Shown: positions 46,466 to 55,390 of the stretch, one piece after another
How the letters are laid out: each line of letters starts with the position of its first letter
Numbering within the stretch: position 1 is the stretch's first letter
From: CAVSJA01 sp963728145
Lineage (GTDB): Bacteria; Bacteroidota; Bacteroidia; Chitinophagales; Chitinophagaceae
Direction: 5' to 3'
Assembly: GCA_963728145.1 (NCBI GenBank)
Contig: CAVSJA010000006.1
Location: forward strand, 496,001 to 560,000
Length of the DNA stretch: 64,000 nucleotides
Made by a program: the position numbers and the translations under genes
Notes under the pieces: model-generated
The model's input: the letters and a program-made list of their open reading frames with translations, nothing else
The model's database searches: none
Told to the model about the DNA's origin: nothing

Positions 46466-46509
46466 CCGATTCAAATCGGCGTGAAATTTAATCCCGATAA
46501 ATATCGGGA
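46466..46509. repeat. Two small palindromes in upp-anmK divergent spacer
   Basis: CCGATTcaAATCGG at 46466-46479 and TCCCGATaaatATCGGGA at about 46492-46509. The second shares the CCCGAT/ATCGGG core of repeats at 3090 and 58566. Confidence 0.65.
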
Positions 46510-46538
46510 CTAAAATTCAAAACTTAAAATAGATCCTG

Positions 46539-47639
46539 ATGGTGTATCGCGCAATCGGCCTCATGAGTGGCAGTTCATTGGATGGTTTGGATATTGTTTT
46601 TGCAGAATTCCAGGAAGTTTCGGGAAAATGGGAGTACAATATTCGGGCCGCGGAATGTTTTCCCTATGATAAAGAATGGGAACAGAAATTGCAAAAAGCC
46701 ATAACGCTATCTGCACTCGACTATCAATTGCTGCACACCGAGTATGGGCATTATATCGGTCAGACTGTAAATAAGTTTATCGGGAAACATCATTTGCAGT
46801 ACCAGGTACAGTTGATCACTTCCCATGGTCACACGACTTTTCATGTTCCTGCAAAAAAGATGACGGCCCAGTTGGGAGATGGTGCTGCTATCGCGGCAGA
46901 AACGGGTATTAATACCGTGAGTGACCTTCGTGCAATGGACATCGCGCTCGGGGGACAGGGTGCTCCAATCGTTCCAATCGGAGAAAAATTATTGTTGAAG
47001 GATTACCCCATGCTATTGAATCTTGGCGGAATTGCCAATATCTCAGCGAATATTCCGGGTGAAAATATTGCGTTTGATGTTTGTCCGGCCAACCGCGTTT
47101 TGAATTTGATGGCTGCAAAAGAAGGAAAGGCTTTTGATGAAAATGGAACGATTGCGGCTACTGGTTTAGTTGATGAGAATTTACTTTCAAAATTGAATGC
47201 TCTCGATTATTACAATCTTCCCTATCCGAAATCTCTGGCAAATGATTTTGGAACCGATACGGTTTTTCCATTAACCGAGAAAGCAGGGTTGAAAACCAAC
47301 GATTCAATGCGCACTTATGTGGAACATGTCGCTGTTCAACTCAATAGATCAATAAATGAATTAATATCAAAGTCTGCGCTAAAAAATACAGCCGAATTGA
47401 AACTACTCATCACCGGTGGTGGTGCTCACAATGTTTTCCTCACCGAGAGAGTAAAAGCAAATATTGATAAGAAGATTGAAGTCATTATTCCCGACCCTCA
47501 ATTGATCGATTATAAAGAATCGTTGATCATGGCATTGATCGGTGTATTGAGATGGAGGGAAGAAGCGAATGTGTTGGCTTCGGTTACTGGTGCATCAAGA
47601 GATAGTATTGGAGGCGCGGTTTGGATTGGTCAGGATTAA
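46539..47639 (+). CDS. anmK: Anhydro-N-acetylmuramic acid kinase
   Basis: Peptidoglycan recycling enzyme that phosphorylates and opens 1,6-anhydro-MurNAc to MurNAc-6-phosphate using ATP. The phosphate-binding GLMSGSSLDGLD lies at residues 7-18; the family's ITSHGHTTFH, AAETGINTVSDLRAMDIALG and GGQGAPIVPIGE follow, and LLITGGGAHN closes the actin-like fold. At 366 residues it matches known AnmK length. The ATG at 46539 sits just before the first conserved strand. The MurNAc-6-P etherase gene is not in the window. Confidence 0.95.
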   Translation: MVYRAIGLMSGSSLDGLDIVFAEFQEVSGKWEYNIRAAECFPYDKEWEQKLQKAITLSALDYQLLHTEYGHYIGQTVNKFIGKHHLQYQVQLITSHGHTTFHVPAKKMTAQLGDGAAIAAETGINTVSDLRAMDIALGGQGAPIVPIGEKLLLKDYPMLLNLGGIANISANIPGENIAFDVCPANRVLNLMAAKEGKAFDENGTIAATGLVDENLLSKLNALDYYNLPYPKSLANDFGTDTVFPLTEKAGLKTNDSMRTYVEHVAVQLNRSINELISKSALKNTAELKLLITGGGAHNVFLTERVKANIDKKIEVIIPDPQLIDYKESLIMALIGVLRWREEANVLASVTGASRDSIGGAVWIGQD

Positions 47640-47710
47640 TCGTCCGCGACCTTTCGATATTACGGGAGCAAACCCCGGCGGTTAAGCGAAGTAAAACCTA
47701 GCAATTAATC

Positions 47711-47842
47711 AACGTTGCGCCGGGCGTCCCCGCCCGGCTCTTATGGAATCAGGAATTTGATAATTTTTTTCGTTCCAGTTCATGACTTCTTTCGGAGGTT
47801 CTCAAAGCGCAAGAGCCGGGCGGGGACGCCCGGCACAGCGTT
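47711..47842. repeat. GC-rich inverted repeat (GCCGGGCG family), copy 2
   Basis: The left arm 47711-47742 and right arm 47811-47842 are inverse complements with 30 of 32 bases matching. They share the same GCGCCGGGCGTCCCCGCCCG core as 13018-13149. The spacer is 68 bases. The right arm overlaps the stop codon of the LytTR regulator gene. Confidence 0.92.
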
Positions 47843-48584
47843 ACAATCCCAAAACCTGCCTCAACTTTCCATACCCGGTTTTACTCACCGGAACCTTTGC
47901 TCCTGACTTCAATAATGCAACATAGTTTTCCTTTTCGTAAGGATCAATGCGGGTAACCTGGGTGATATTGACAATATAGGAGCGATGCGTACGTACAAAT
48001 TGCTGAACATCGAGAATAGATTCAAAATGTCCCATGGTTTTATTCTTTAGAAAGTTTCCCTCCTTCGTATGGATCTTTACATAATCATCTGCAGCTTCCA
48101 GGTAAAACACCTCTTCAACAGGGATTATTTTGATCTTGGAACCCATTTTCACAACGATTCGTTGATTTTGGGGCGGAGTTTGCGAAACACTTTCTAACAG
48201 GTTTTGCGTTTGTTTTGCTTTTGAATTGTTGTTCTGCTGCTCCATCCATTTCTGGATCGCCTTATCAAATCGTTCCTGGCTGAAAGGTTTCAACAGGTAA
48301 TCGGTCGCGTGATTTTCGAATGCTTTTATTGCAAATTCATCAAAGGCGGTGGTGAAGATGACTGCAGGTGGTTTATCGATTAGTTCCAGCATTTCAAAGC
48401 CATTAATCTTGGGCATTTGTATATCCAGGAAGATCAGATCAGGCTGGACGCTTTGTATTGCCTTCAATCCCTCAAACCCATCGTTGCATTCCTGTACCAT
48501 TTCAATGCCCTGATGCTTTTGAAGATATTCTTTCACTATTAACCGCGCTAATGGTTCATCATCTATTATTAACGCCTTGATCAT
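47841..48584 (-). CDS. LytTR-type response regulator
   Basis: A 247-residue transcription factor: receiver domain with D9-D10, phosphoacceptor D54 in LIFLDIQMPKINGF and a lysine in YLLKPFS near 100, then a LytTR DNA-binding domain from about 143 (VVKMGSKIKIIPVEEVFYLE, FVRTHRSYIVNI). Its start overlaps the stop of the LytS-type kinase gene by four bases, so the pair is translationally coupled. It likely controls envelope genes in response to the LiaF-like and kinase proteins upstream in the same operon. Confidence 0.95.
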   Translation of the reverse strand: MIKALIIDDEPLARLIVKEYLQKHQGIEMVQECNDGFEGLKAIQSVQPDLIFLDIQMPKINGFEMLELIDKPPAVIFTTAFDEFAIKAFENHATDYLLKPFSQERFDKAIQKWMEQQNNNSKAKQTQNLLESVSQTPPQNQRIVVKMGSKIKIIPVEEVFYLEAADDYVKIHTKEGNFLKNKTMGHFESILDVQQFVRTHRSYIVNITQVTRIDPYEKENYVALLKSGAKVPVSKTGYGKLRQVLGL

Positions 48585-49618
48585 GGTTGCGGAATTTTCA
48601 CTGTTGTCGTATAGATATTATTGTTAGCTCCTGCCGTCAGGAGGTCAGTTCTTGCGAATAAAAGGTTCAATCGCTTTCTCACTGAATTCAATCCGAAACC
48701 AGTTCCCTGTCTTGGATTGGAGGTCTCAGGATCAAAAGGATTTTCTACAGTTATGATCAGATCATTGTTAGAATCAGTTGCCGCGATGCGAATCAGAATC
48801 TCCCCGGTTGTATCGTACAACCCAAACTTTATCGCGTTTTCTACCAATGGCTGTAAGATCAATGCGGGCAATTTCATTTCTCCGGCTCTTTCGGAGTTTT
48901 TCAATTCGGTTTCAAGCCGGTGTCCAAACCTGACTTTCTCGATATCCAGGTAAAGCTGAAGGTGTTGCAATTCTTCTTTGAGAGTGATAAACTGGTCATC
49001 TTCCTGTTTAAGTGTTCCGCGCAAAAAGTCCGATAATTGGTGGATCATTTGCCTTGCTTGCTCTGGCCGGCTATTCACCAATGCGCTGATTGAATTAAGG
49101 CTATTGAAAAGAAAATGCGGTTGCAATTGTTGTCTTAGTTTGAATAGTTCTGCATCTTTTGCCAGCTTCTTGGTCTCATCCTTCCGCGATTCATTTTCTT
49201 TTTGTTCCTCGAGGTTATGCCAAAGTATACTGATCAAGGCCATCGAAACGACAACCAGGAATGCGATACTAAAACGCGCGCCCATCGATCCTTCAAGTAC
49301 GCTTGTATAAAGATTATTGTTTCTTAGAAGCAATCGTAAAACCCCAGCACTTGCAGCACTCCATATACCTGAAACTGAAAGGCTGATTACAATAACATAA
49401 AGATATCTTCCCTTATTCGGCCGGTAATACCGAAACATATTTGTTACCAATAGGCTGGCCAGGAGAAGCAACCCATTGGAAATAGCCGCGTCCACCATCG
49501 CATAACTGGTCGGTACCTCCCAATCATTGAGTAATTTGAAATGGTGGAGAGTCCATATCAGCCAGGAAGCTGCGAAGATGAGGCGATTTCGGGTAGACTT
49601 TAATAGTGAACCGTACAC
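48581..49618 (-). CDS. LytS-type sensor histidine kinase
   Basis: A 345-residue kinase with four membrane helices in the first 130 residues, a short coiled coil, and the His_kinase domain. The phosphoacceptor histidine lies near 168 in QLQPHFLFNSLNSISALV, LILQPLVENAIKFG forms the N box, and GTGFGLNSVRKRLN the G box. It has no large periplasmic sensor, so sensing is probably within the membrane, perhaps through the LiaF-like protein of the same operon. It is 8 bases from the DUF4288 gene upstream. Confidence 0.95.
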   Translation of the reverse strand: MYGSLLKSTRNRLIFAASWLIWTLHHFKLLNDWEVPTSYAMVDAAISNGLLLLASLLVTNMFRYYRPNKGRYLYVIVISLSVSGIWSAASAGVLRLLLRNNNLYTSVLEGSMGARFSIAFLVVVSMALISILWHNLEEQKENESRKDETKKLAKDAELFKLRQQLQPHFLFNSLNSISALVNSRPEQARQMIHQLSDFLRGTLKQEDDQFITLKEELQHLQLYLDIEKVRFGHRLETELKNSERAGEMKLPALILQPLVENAIKFGLYDTTGEILIRIAATDSNNDLIITVENPFDPETSNPRQGTGFGLNSVRKRLNLLFARTDLLTAGANNNIYTTTVKIPQP

Positions 49619-49626
49619 AAGATTTA

Positions 49627-49986
49627 TTAAATGAGTTTGAGCAGTTGATGCGTTTCCTTTTTCAGAATGTGTGCGGCTTTCTTATGCACGTTGTCAATAT
49701 AATGATCCGCATTAGAGGATTCCCTGATGTTCGAATATAATTCAGCACCATCGATCAGCTCTGATATTTTGTAAAGCTCTGCAACATTGATGAGTTCCCA
49801 CTTCACGGGTTGCTGTTTTATATTCATGAAGCTGTGTTCTTCATCCTTTCCAATTGATTGTGCTTTGAAGAAAGCTTCGTCTTCAGTATTCGCACTGATC
49901 AATCGCAATTGTTCATCGAATTGAGCGGTATGTTCACCATCACCACAAATGATCCGGAATACAATTTTTGCAAGATACCAGTTCAT
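49627..49986 (-). CDS. DUF4288 protein
   Basis: A 119-residue cytosolic protein starting MNWYLAKIVFRIICGDGEHT with the DUF4288 pattern FDEQLRLISANTEDEAFFKA and VKWELINVAELYKI. No function is known for the family. It is sandwiched between the LiaF-like gene and the kinase with gaps of 27 and 8 bases, so it belongs to the same operon and may modulate the signal pathway. Confidence 0.85.
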   Translation of the reverse strand: MNWYLAKIVFRIICGDGEHTAQFDEQLRLISANTEDEAFFKAQSIGKDEEHSFMNIKQQPVKWELINVAELYKISELIDGAELYSNIRESSNADHYIDNVHKKAAHILKKETHQLLKLI

Positions 49987-50013
49987 AGATAGTTCAGTAT
50001 TTCAAGTGTTAGT

Positions 50014-50808
50014 TTAGAAACTTTTGATTTCAAGTCCACCAAACATCGCAAATCCTTCCAGTATGATCGTTTTTTCAGGTGTACCTACCGAAGGCTGCGG
50101 ACGTTTATCTTCTATACCTCCAAAGATTGCCACGGCTTCTGAACGTACGTCCCAGTTTGCAGGAATAATCAATTTAGTTCCGCCAAAGATTTGTACAGCT
50201 TCAATTCTCACCTCTTTTCCCGGGAAGTCGGCATGAGCAAGATTGATTTCAGTACCTCCGAAGATGCATACGATCTCGCCGCCCTTAAAATTTTTTGAAT
50301 AAATGTTCTTTTTGACTCCGCCGAAAATGGCAGTTACATCCAATACATCTTCCGTAGATATTTCGCCTTCCGTCGGTACTCCGACTGTTACGTCGGTTAC
50401 AATAGTTCCGGGATCTTGTGGCGAGCTTGCGTCCCAGCCTTTGAATCTTTTTGCCCTGCGCTTTTGAAAAGGCAGCATTATCACAACCAATCCAATAATA
50501 ATAATCGTCAGCGGCCATACGTATCGTCTAAAAGAAAAATCCACCCAGATGTCGTCGATCAGAAAATAGAATCCTACCGCCATTACGATCAGCCATCCAA
50601 AATCCCGGAACTTGTTGGAAATACCGATGAACAATCCCACTATAATTACGATCATTGGCCAGGAGAAAAGCCAACCAGGTAGCATTGCCCCCATTTCCCT
50701 AGCGAGAAATGCCGTTCCAATTATTAAGATCAATAGTCCTGCCCATATATTATTGCCATGCTTTCTATTCCTGACTCTTGATTCGATTTTGTTTTCGAGA
50801 CTGTCCAT
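50014..50808 (-). CDS. LiaF-like membrane protein
   Basis: About 264 residues: an N-terminal region with four hydrophobic segments (LLILIIGTAFLAREMG onward) and a C-terminal LiaF-type domain with repeated short strands, VTAIFGGVKKNIYSKNFKGG, VCIFGGTEINLAHADF, VQIFGGTKLIIP and VAIFGGIEDKRP. LiaF in Bacillota inhibits the LiaRS envelope-stress pair. Being first in an operon with a LytS/LytTR pair suggests an equivalent role here. A perfect -7 box lies 16 bases upstream. Confidence 0.9.
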   Translation of the reverse strand: MDSLENKIESRVRNRKHGNNIWAGLLILIIGTAFLAREMGAMLPGWLFSWPMIVIIVGLFIGISNKFRDFGWLIVMAVGFYFLIDDIWVDFSFRRYVWPLTIIIIGLVVIMLPFQKRRAKRFKGWDASSPQDPGTIVTDVTVGVPTEGEISTEDVLDVTAIFGGVKKNIYSKNFKGGEIVCIFGGTEINLAHADFPGKEVRIEAVQIFGGTKLIIPANWDVRSEAVAIFGGIEDKRPQPSVGTPEKTIILEGFAMFGGLEIKSF

Positions 50809-50824
50809 ATCAATTAATTTTTAC

Positions 50825-50832
50825 CAAAAATA
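50825..50832 (-). promoter_or_regulatory. Candidate promoter -7 box for the LiaF-like operon
   Basis: TATTTTTG on the minus strand matches TAnnTTTG exactly, 16 bases before the ATG of the first gene. No clear -33 TTG is seen. Confidence 0.5.
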
Positions 50833-50931
50833 GGGTGAGTAAGTGCTGGAGGAAAGAGTAGAGAGGCAGATAGACCCGTGTTATCGGTAAGGCTTGTGTT
50901 TTTGTCGGTGAAATCGGTGGAGCGGTATTCT

Positions 50932-51034
50932 AATAATCTATAATTAATAATCAATAATCAATAATTGTAACCCATGACTAATTTGGTAATTCCTGATAGC
51001 TCAAGAATTACGGATTATTAATTATTGATTATTA
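50932..51034. repeat. Inverted heptad arrays (AATAATY) downstream of the Crp-like gene
   Basis: The left arm 50932-50966 has five units (AATAATC x3, TATAATT, AATAATT). The right arm 51014-51034 has three units (ATTATTA x2, ATTATTG). The spacer is 47 bases. It ends six bases before the end of the Crp-like gene. Confidence 0.9.
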
Positions 51035-51039
51035 AGTTT

Positions 51040-51666
51040 CTATCGGTGATTATGATTAGAAGATAACCTGCTTCGTATGCGGCTCAGGGTTTCGAGCGTC
51101 ATTCCAAGGTAGGAAGCGATGTATTTTAATGGGATCCTGTTAAGAAGATGGCTCTTTGTATTTATGAAACGATTGTACTTACCTGTTGCTTCGGTTAGGC
51201 GGCAGATATAGGCTCTCTCTTCAGCGTCCTGGTAATACTTTTCCATGATAAGCCTCACCAGTGTGTTTACTTCCGGGTGATGATCGTACAGGTATTGCAT
51301 ATCATTCCGATGAAACGCCACCAGGAAGCATTCTTCAATGGCTTCGATATTCTCAACGCTGGGAATTTTCTTGAAATAACTGGAAATGGAACTGACCATT
51401 TCATTTTCACCTGTGATCCAGGTGGTGATCTCCTTGTTTTCTTGTTTTACGAATCCTCGCAACACTCCTTTCTGAACAAAATAGAAATGGTCGCAATGAT
51501 CTCCAGCTCTTACCAATAATCCGCCTTTGGGAACCCGGTGAAGTGTTACATGTTGACGGGCATAAGCTTCTGCTTCAGCGCTAACAGGATAGACGGACCG
51601 TATCACTTCGAAAAATGCATTGGCCAGATCGGGGTTCAGACTTGTATGAGCGTTAACCAGTTTCAT
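51040..51666 (-). CDS. Crp/Fnr family transcriptional regulator
   Basis: A 208-residue regulator with an N-terminal cyclic-nucleotide-binding fold (GLLVRAGDHCDHFYFVQKGV near residues 49-68) and a C-terminal helix-turn-helix (IPLKYIASYLGMTLETLSRI near 177-196). The ligand-contacting arginine/glutamate pair of true cAMP receptors is not evident, as usual for this Bacteroidota subgroup, so the effector is unknown. It stands alone on the minus strand. Confidence 0.9.
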   Translation of the reverse strand: MKLVNAHTSLNPDLANAFFEVIRSVYPVSAEAEAYARQHVTLHRVPKGGLLVRAGDHCDHFYFVQKGVLRGFVKQENKEITTWITGENEMVSSISSYFKKIPSVENIEAIEECFLVAFHRNDMQYLYDHHPEVNTLVRLIMEKYYQDAEERAYICRLTEATGKYNRFINTKSHLLNRIPLKYIASYLGMTLETLSRIRSRLSSNHNHR

Positions 51667-51800
51667 GTAGCTAGGGAATTTATTCCCCGTCTTGGGGGAT
51701 AGGACTTGACTTATAACAAATATAGGTTATTAAGAATGCGAAAAAACTGCGGCTAGTGGGTATTTCCGGGAGAGAACGAAGGTTGGAGCCCCCGTTTATT

Positions 51801-51910
51801 TACGAATTGCGAATTACGATTTACGATTTCTTCATGTACTGGCGTCCCTCCCAATCATGGAAAACCAGAGTTCAGTGAAGAAATCGTAAATCGTAATTCG
51901 TATTTCGTAA
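51801..51910. repeat. Inverted heptad arrays (ACGAWTT type) touching the ade stop
   Basis: The left arm 51801-51830 has units TACGAAT, TGCGAAT, TACGATT and TACGATT. The right arm 51880-51910 has AATCGTA x2, ATTCGTA and TTTCGTA. The spacer is 49 bases. The right arm ends two bases before the ade stop codon. The rest of 51667-51800 shows nothing I can identify. Confidence 0.92.
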
Positions 51911-51911
51911 A

Positions 51912-53587
51912 TCATCGCAAGAGTCGGAATGTATCGCCATCGAACAACCCTTTATCACTAAGCTTCAAATGAGGTATTACAAGGAGTGCCATAAATGATA
52001 GGGTCATGAAAGGGGCAGATAAGGAAGATCCAAGTGATTTGGCCATGGCATCAATAGCCGTATAAGTTTCCGCCACCTTGTATCCATCTTCATTGCTCAT
52101 TAATCCAGCGACCGGAAGTGGAAGGATCATTTCTTTCGAACCATCCACGCAGCTTACCCCACCATTTTCTTTTATCACAAGATTGCATGCACGGGCAAGA
52201 CTCTCGTCATCCACCCCAACGGCAACAATATTATGGCTGTCATGTGCAACCGAAGAAGCAATAGCGCCTCTTTTCAATCCAAAATTCCTGATCAATGCAA
52301 CTGCGACCGGGCTTTCTGAATATCGATTTACTACAGCAATTTTCAAAATGTCCTTGTCAGGATCGCTCACAATATATCCATCCGAAGTCTTTGGTTTAAA
52401 CATGACCTTATTGGTGATAAGCTGACCATCCAACGCTTCAATGACTGGAAATGAATTATCGGAATTTTTTATGGCAGATACAGGCAGACTGAAATCTTTC
52501 GCAGCTCTGGTGTTACAATTGAAGTTATTGATCAGGGCAGCTTTGGAAGTTTTAATCAAGGATTTTCCATTCTCGGCAACCAGTTTTCCATCAATGTAGG
52601 TTTTCAACACTTCAAAATTGACGAGGTCTTTTACAAGAATAAAATCGGCGGGATCTCCGACGCGAAGCATTCCGATATTCGGTTTGTAGTGCAAAACAGG
52701 ATTTATACAAGCAGCCTTTAGCGTATTGAAAATGTTTTTGCCTTTTGCAACAGCTCTCGCGCAAAGCTGGTTGATATGTCCATTCACCAAACTGTCCGGA
52801 TGTTTGTCGTCACTACAGAATAGAATATCATCTGGATAATCATCTACCAGATCAATCAATGCATCGAAATTCTTAGCGGCGCTTCCTTCCCGGATAATGA
52901 TCTTCATTCCATATCTTAATTTATCCAGGGCTTCTTCCTTTGTAAAGCATTCGTGATCGGTTGAAATGCCGGCTTCGATGTATTGTTTAGCCTGATCTCC
53001 TCTCAAACCCGGTGCATGGCCATCAATTGGTTTTCCCAGTTTTTTAGAGATTGCGATCTTTTCTATCACTTCTTTATCCTTAAATAATACTCCTGGAAAA
53101 TTCATCATTTCGCTTAAATACCTGATCTTATTTTTCTTTAACAAGGATTCAACAGCCACCGCATCCAGCGCTGCCCCTGCAGTTTCGAAATTGGTGGCCG
53201 GCACACAGCTGGGCGCCCCAAAATTGAATTTAAAAGGGACCGTTTCCCCATTTTCTATCATATAGTTTACACCTTCCAAACCACATACATTCGCGATCTC
53301 ATGCGGGTCACTGATAGATCCCACAGTGCCATGAACTACTGCGAGTCGCGCGAATTCTGAAGGAACAAGCATTGAACTTTCGATATGGACGTGGGAATCG
53401 ACGAAACCAGGAAGGATAGTGGAAGTCGGGAGTCAGGAGTCTGGAGTCCGGCTTTTGGAGTTTGGACTCCCGACTCCCGACTTCTGAAACCGACTTAATA
53501 AGTCCATTCTCAATCTGATATTTCTGCTGGGAAAATGGTTTGGTTAAGAATGTCAACGAATTGTCCGGTAACGTTGAATTGGTGCAT
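51912..53587 (-). pseudogene. ade: Adenine deaminase, with two frame breaks and an inserted heptad hairpin
   Basis: Adenine deaminase converts adenine to hypoxanthine. From about 53407 to the end the gene is intact: ILPGFVDSHVHIESSML with metal ligands, HGTVGSISDPHEI, DGHAPGL, STDHECFT and FCSDDKHPDSL all match the family. Upstream, MHQFNVTGQFVDILNQTIF lies in one frame, QIENGLIKSV in a second and ILPGFVDS in a third. The first break (about 53530) reads as one extra T. The second coincides with a 64-base heptad hairpin at 53421-53484, placed where the family has a variable loop. Either a sequence error or genuine disruption. Confidence 0.85.
53421..53484. repeat. Heptad hairpin (AGTCNGG) within the ade coding region
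   Basis: The left arm has units AGTCGGG, AGTCAGG, AGTCTGG and AGTCCGG at 53424-53451. After a 14-base spacer, ACTCCCG x2 and ACTTCTG follow at 53466-53486. If translated in frame it adds roughly 20 residues between strand IENGLIKSV and ILPGF. Confidence 0.93.
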
Positions 53588-53727
53588 AGTTAATCCACGG
53601 TTAATATTTTCTTACCAATAAAATCGGGCATGGTATGAGCTAATATAGGCAAGGTATATTTAATTTTACTGGTTCATGGGTGATGCAACCTCCTGCCAGT
53701 TTTTCAAATCTTAACAATTCCCAAATT

Positions 53728-54501
53728 ATGTCTACAAGGTCTGTAACATTCTTATTGTTCGCCCTACTTACATTGGGTGGATTCAAACTTTCCGCACAAA
53801 CAGCGGAAGATATCATCAATAAACATATTGAGGCAATGGGTGGTCTTGAGAAGCTGAAGTCGATCAATTCAGTCCATCTGCAAGGTGTTGCGGTGATGCA
53901 AAATGGAAATGAGGTCACTACGAATATCTATAAGGTAAATGGTAAGCTCTTTAGAAGAGATGTGGATTTTGGAATGGGTTCATTTTCTACCATCATCACT
54001 GATAAGGAAGGTTGGATGTCGAATCCCCGTAATGGTGGAGCTTTTGAACCCTTACCCGCTGACCAGGTAAAAAACCAACAGTCGGAGTTGGATTGCGCAG
54101 GTCCGCTGGTTGATTTTGCGGCAAAAGGACATAAAGCGGAATTGCTGGGAAAGGAAGCAGTCGAAGGTACCGACTGTTATAAAATAAAACTTACCTTGAA
54201 TAGTGGACGGGACGTAAACTATTTTATTGATTCTAAGAATTTTTATGTTATCCGCACTACGTTTAAGGGTGGTGGTATGGGCCGTCCCGGTGGCCCCGGA
54301 GGTGGGGGTGGCGGCGGTGGTCAAAGACCTGCCGGTGGCGCTGATGCGGAAGCTAAAATTGATTATTCCGACTATAAGAAAACTCCAGAAGGTTTCGTAT
54401 TTCCTTACCATGTTACCATGGGTGGTATGGGTGCCGGAATGACCTATGAAAAAATTGAAGTAAATAAGCCTGTTGATCAAAAACTCTATAAGCCAAATTA
54501 A
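53728..54501 (+). CDS. LolA-like secreted protein, paralogue 1
   Basis: About 257 residues with a signal peptide (ends LSAQ). The mature domain begins TAEDIINKHIEAMGGLEKLK, seen in Bacteroidota proteins related to outer-membrane lipoprotein-sorting (LolA) folds. A glycine-rich insert (PGGPGGGGGGGG) lies near residue 200. It ends YEKIEVNKPVDQKLYKPN. It has a paralogue directly downstream, whose start lies 43 bases after this stop. The ATG at 53728 starts the signal peptide; sequence upstream is not conserved in style. Probably periplasmic lipid-binding; substrate unknown. Confidence 0.85.
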   Translation: MSTRSVTFLLFALLTLGGFKLSAQTAEDIINKHIEAMGGLEKLKSINSVHLQGVAVMQNGNEVTTNIYKVNGKLFRRDVDFGMGSFSTIITDKEGWMSNPRNGGAFEPLPADQVKNQQSELDCAGPLVDFAAKGHKAELLGKEAVEGTDCYKIKLTLNSGRDVNYFIDSKNFYVIRTTFKGGGMGRPGGPGGGGGGGGQRPAGGADAEAKIDYSDYKKTPEGFVFPYHVTMGGMGAGMTYEKIEVNKPVDQKLYKPN

Positions 54502-54544
54502 ACAGAATCAAATCATCATCAATCAATCAAATAAAACTACAACA

Positions 54545-55258
54545 ATGAAACATTTGCGTATCGTTCTGTTCATATTCGCTTCTTTTATTACGCTGGGTTT
54601 AAGTGCCCAAACGGTCGATGAGATCATTGGTAAGCATATCGAAGCATTGGGCGGAAAAGAAAAACTTGAGTCGCTTAAGAGCGTAAAAATGGAAGCTAAT
54701 TTAAGCGTGCAGGGTATGGAAATTCCCGTTGTGATCACCAGGGTGCACAATACTGGCCAACGCGTAGATATATCCGCAATGGGAATGAATGGTTATGTAA
54801 TTACTACTCCAACCGCAGGTTGGCAATTCATGCCTTTCATGGGACAAACTGCCGCCGAAGCACTTCCTGAGGATGCAGTAAAAGAAGGTGCTGATGAATT
54901 GGATCTTGGCGGTTCTTTACTGAACTATAAAGAAAAGGGCAATACGGTTGAGCTTGTTGGTAAGGAAGCAGTTGATGGTACAGAGTGCTTCAAAGTGAAA
55001 CTCACTACAAAACTGGGCAAGACAAGAACACTCTTTATCGATCCCAAAAATTACTACCTCATTCGTCTTGTTCAAAAAGCAAACGTAATGGGCCAGGAGC
55101 AGGAAGTAACTGTTAGCTATGGCGATTACAAAAAGACTGAAGAGGGTTATGTATTTGCGCACACCATCGGCGGTGCTTTTGGCCAGGGAGATATGGTGGT
55201 TACAAAAATCGAAGTGAACAAGCCGGTTGACGAGAAGCTGTTCAAACCTTCTAATTAA
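54545..55258 (+). CDS. LolA-like secreted protein, paralogue 2
   Basis: About 237 residues with a signal peptide (ends GLSAQ) and the same plan as its upstream neighbour: TVDEIIGKHIEALGGKEKLE, GWQFMPF, GADELDLGGSLLNYKEKGN, ELVGKEAVDGTECFKVKL and a matching end KIEVNKPVDEKLFKPSN. It lacks the glycine-rich insert. The pair arose by tandem duplication and lies just upstream of the two giant beta-propeller genes. The ATG at 54545 follows an A-rich leader. Confidence 0.87.
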   Translation: MKHLRIVLFIFASFITLGLSAQTVDEIIGKHIEALGGKEKLESLKSVKMEANLSVQGMEIPVVITRVHNTGQRVDISAMGMNGYVITTPTAGWQFMPFMGQTAAEALPEDAVKEGADELDLGGSLLNYKEKGNTVELVGKEAVDGTECFKVKLTTKLGKTRTLFIDPKNYYLIRLVQKANVMGQEQEVTVSYGDYKKTEEGYVFAHTIGGAFGQGDMVVTKIEVNKPVDEKLFKPSN

Positions 55259-55261
55259 TCT

Positions 55262-55358
55262 GCAATAGGCAATAAGCAATAGACAATAGGCAATAGGCAA
55301 TAGACAAGAGGCAATCATCGACTTGGTTTGCCAATTGCCTATTGTCTATTGCCTATTG
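55262..55358. repeat. Inverted heptad arrays (RCAATAR)
   Basis: The left arm 55262-55310 has seven units (GCAATAG x4, GCAATAA, ACAATAG, ACAAGAG). The right arm 55331-55358 has four units (CCAATTG, CCTATTG x2, TCTATTG). The unique centre is 20 bases. It starts three bases after the LolA-like gene stop. Same motif as the inner arms at 37395-37497. Confidence 0.95.
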
Positions 55359-55390
55359 TTTTTCATAACTTTCCTAAAACAAAAACTGCT

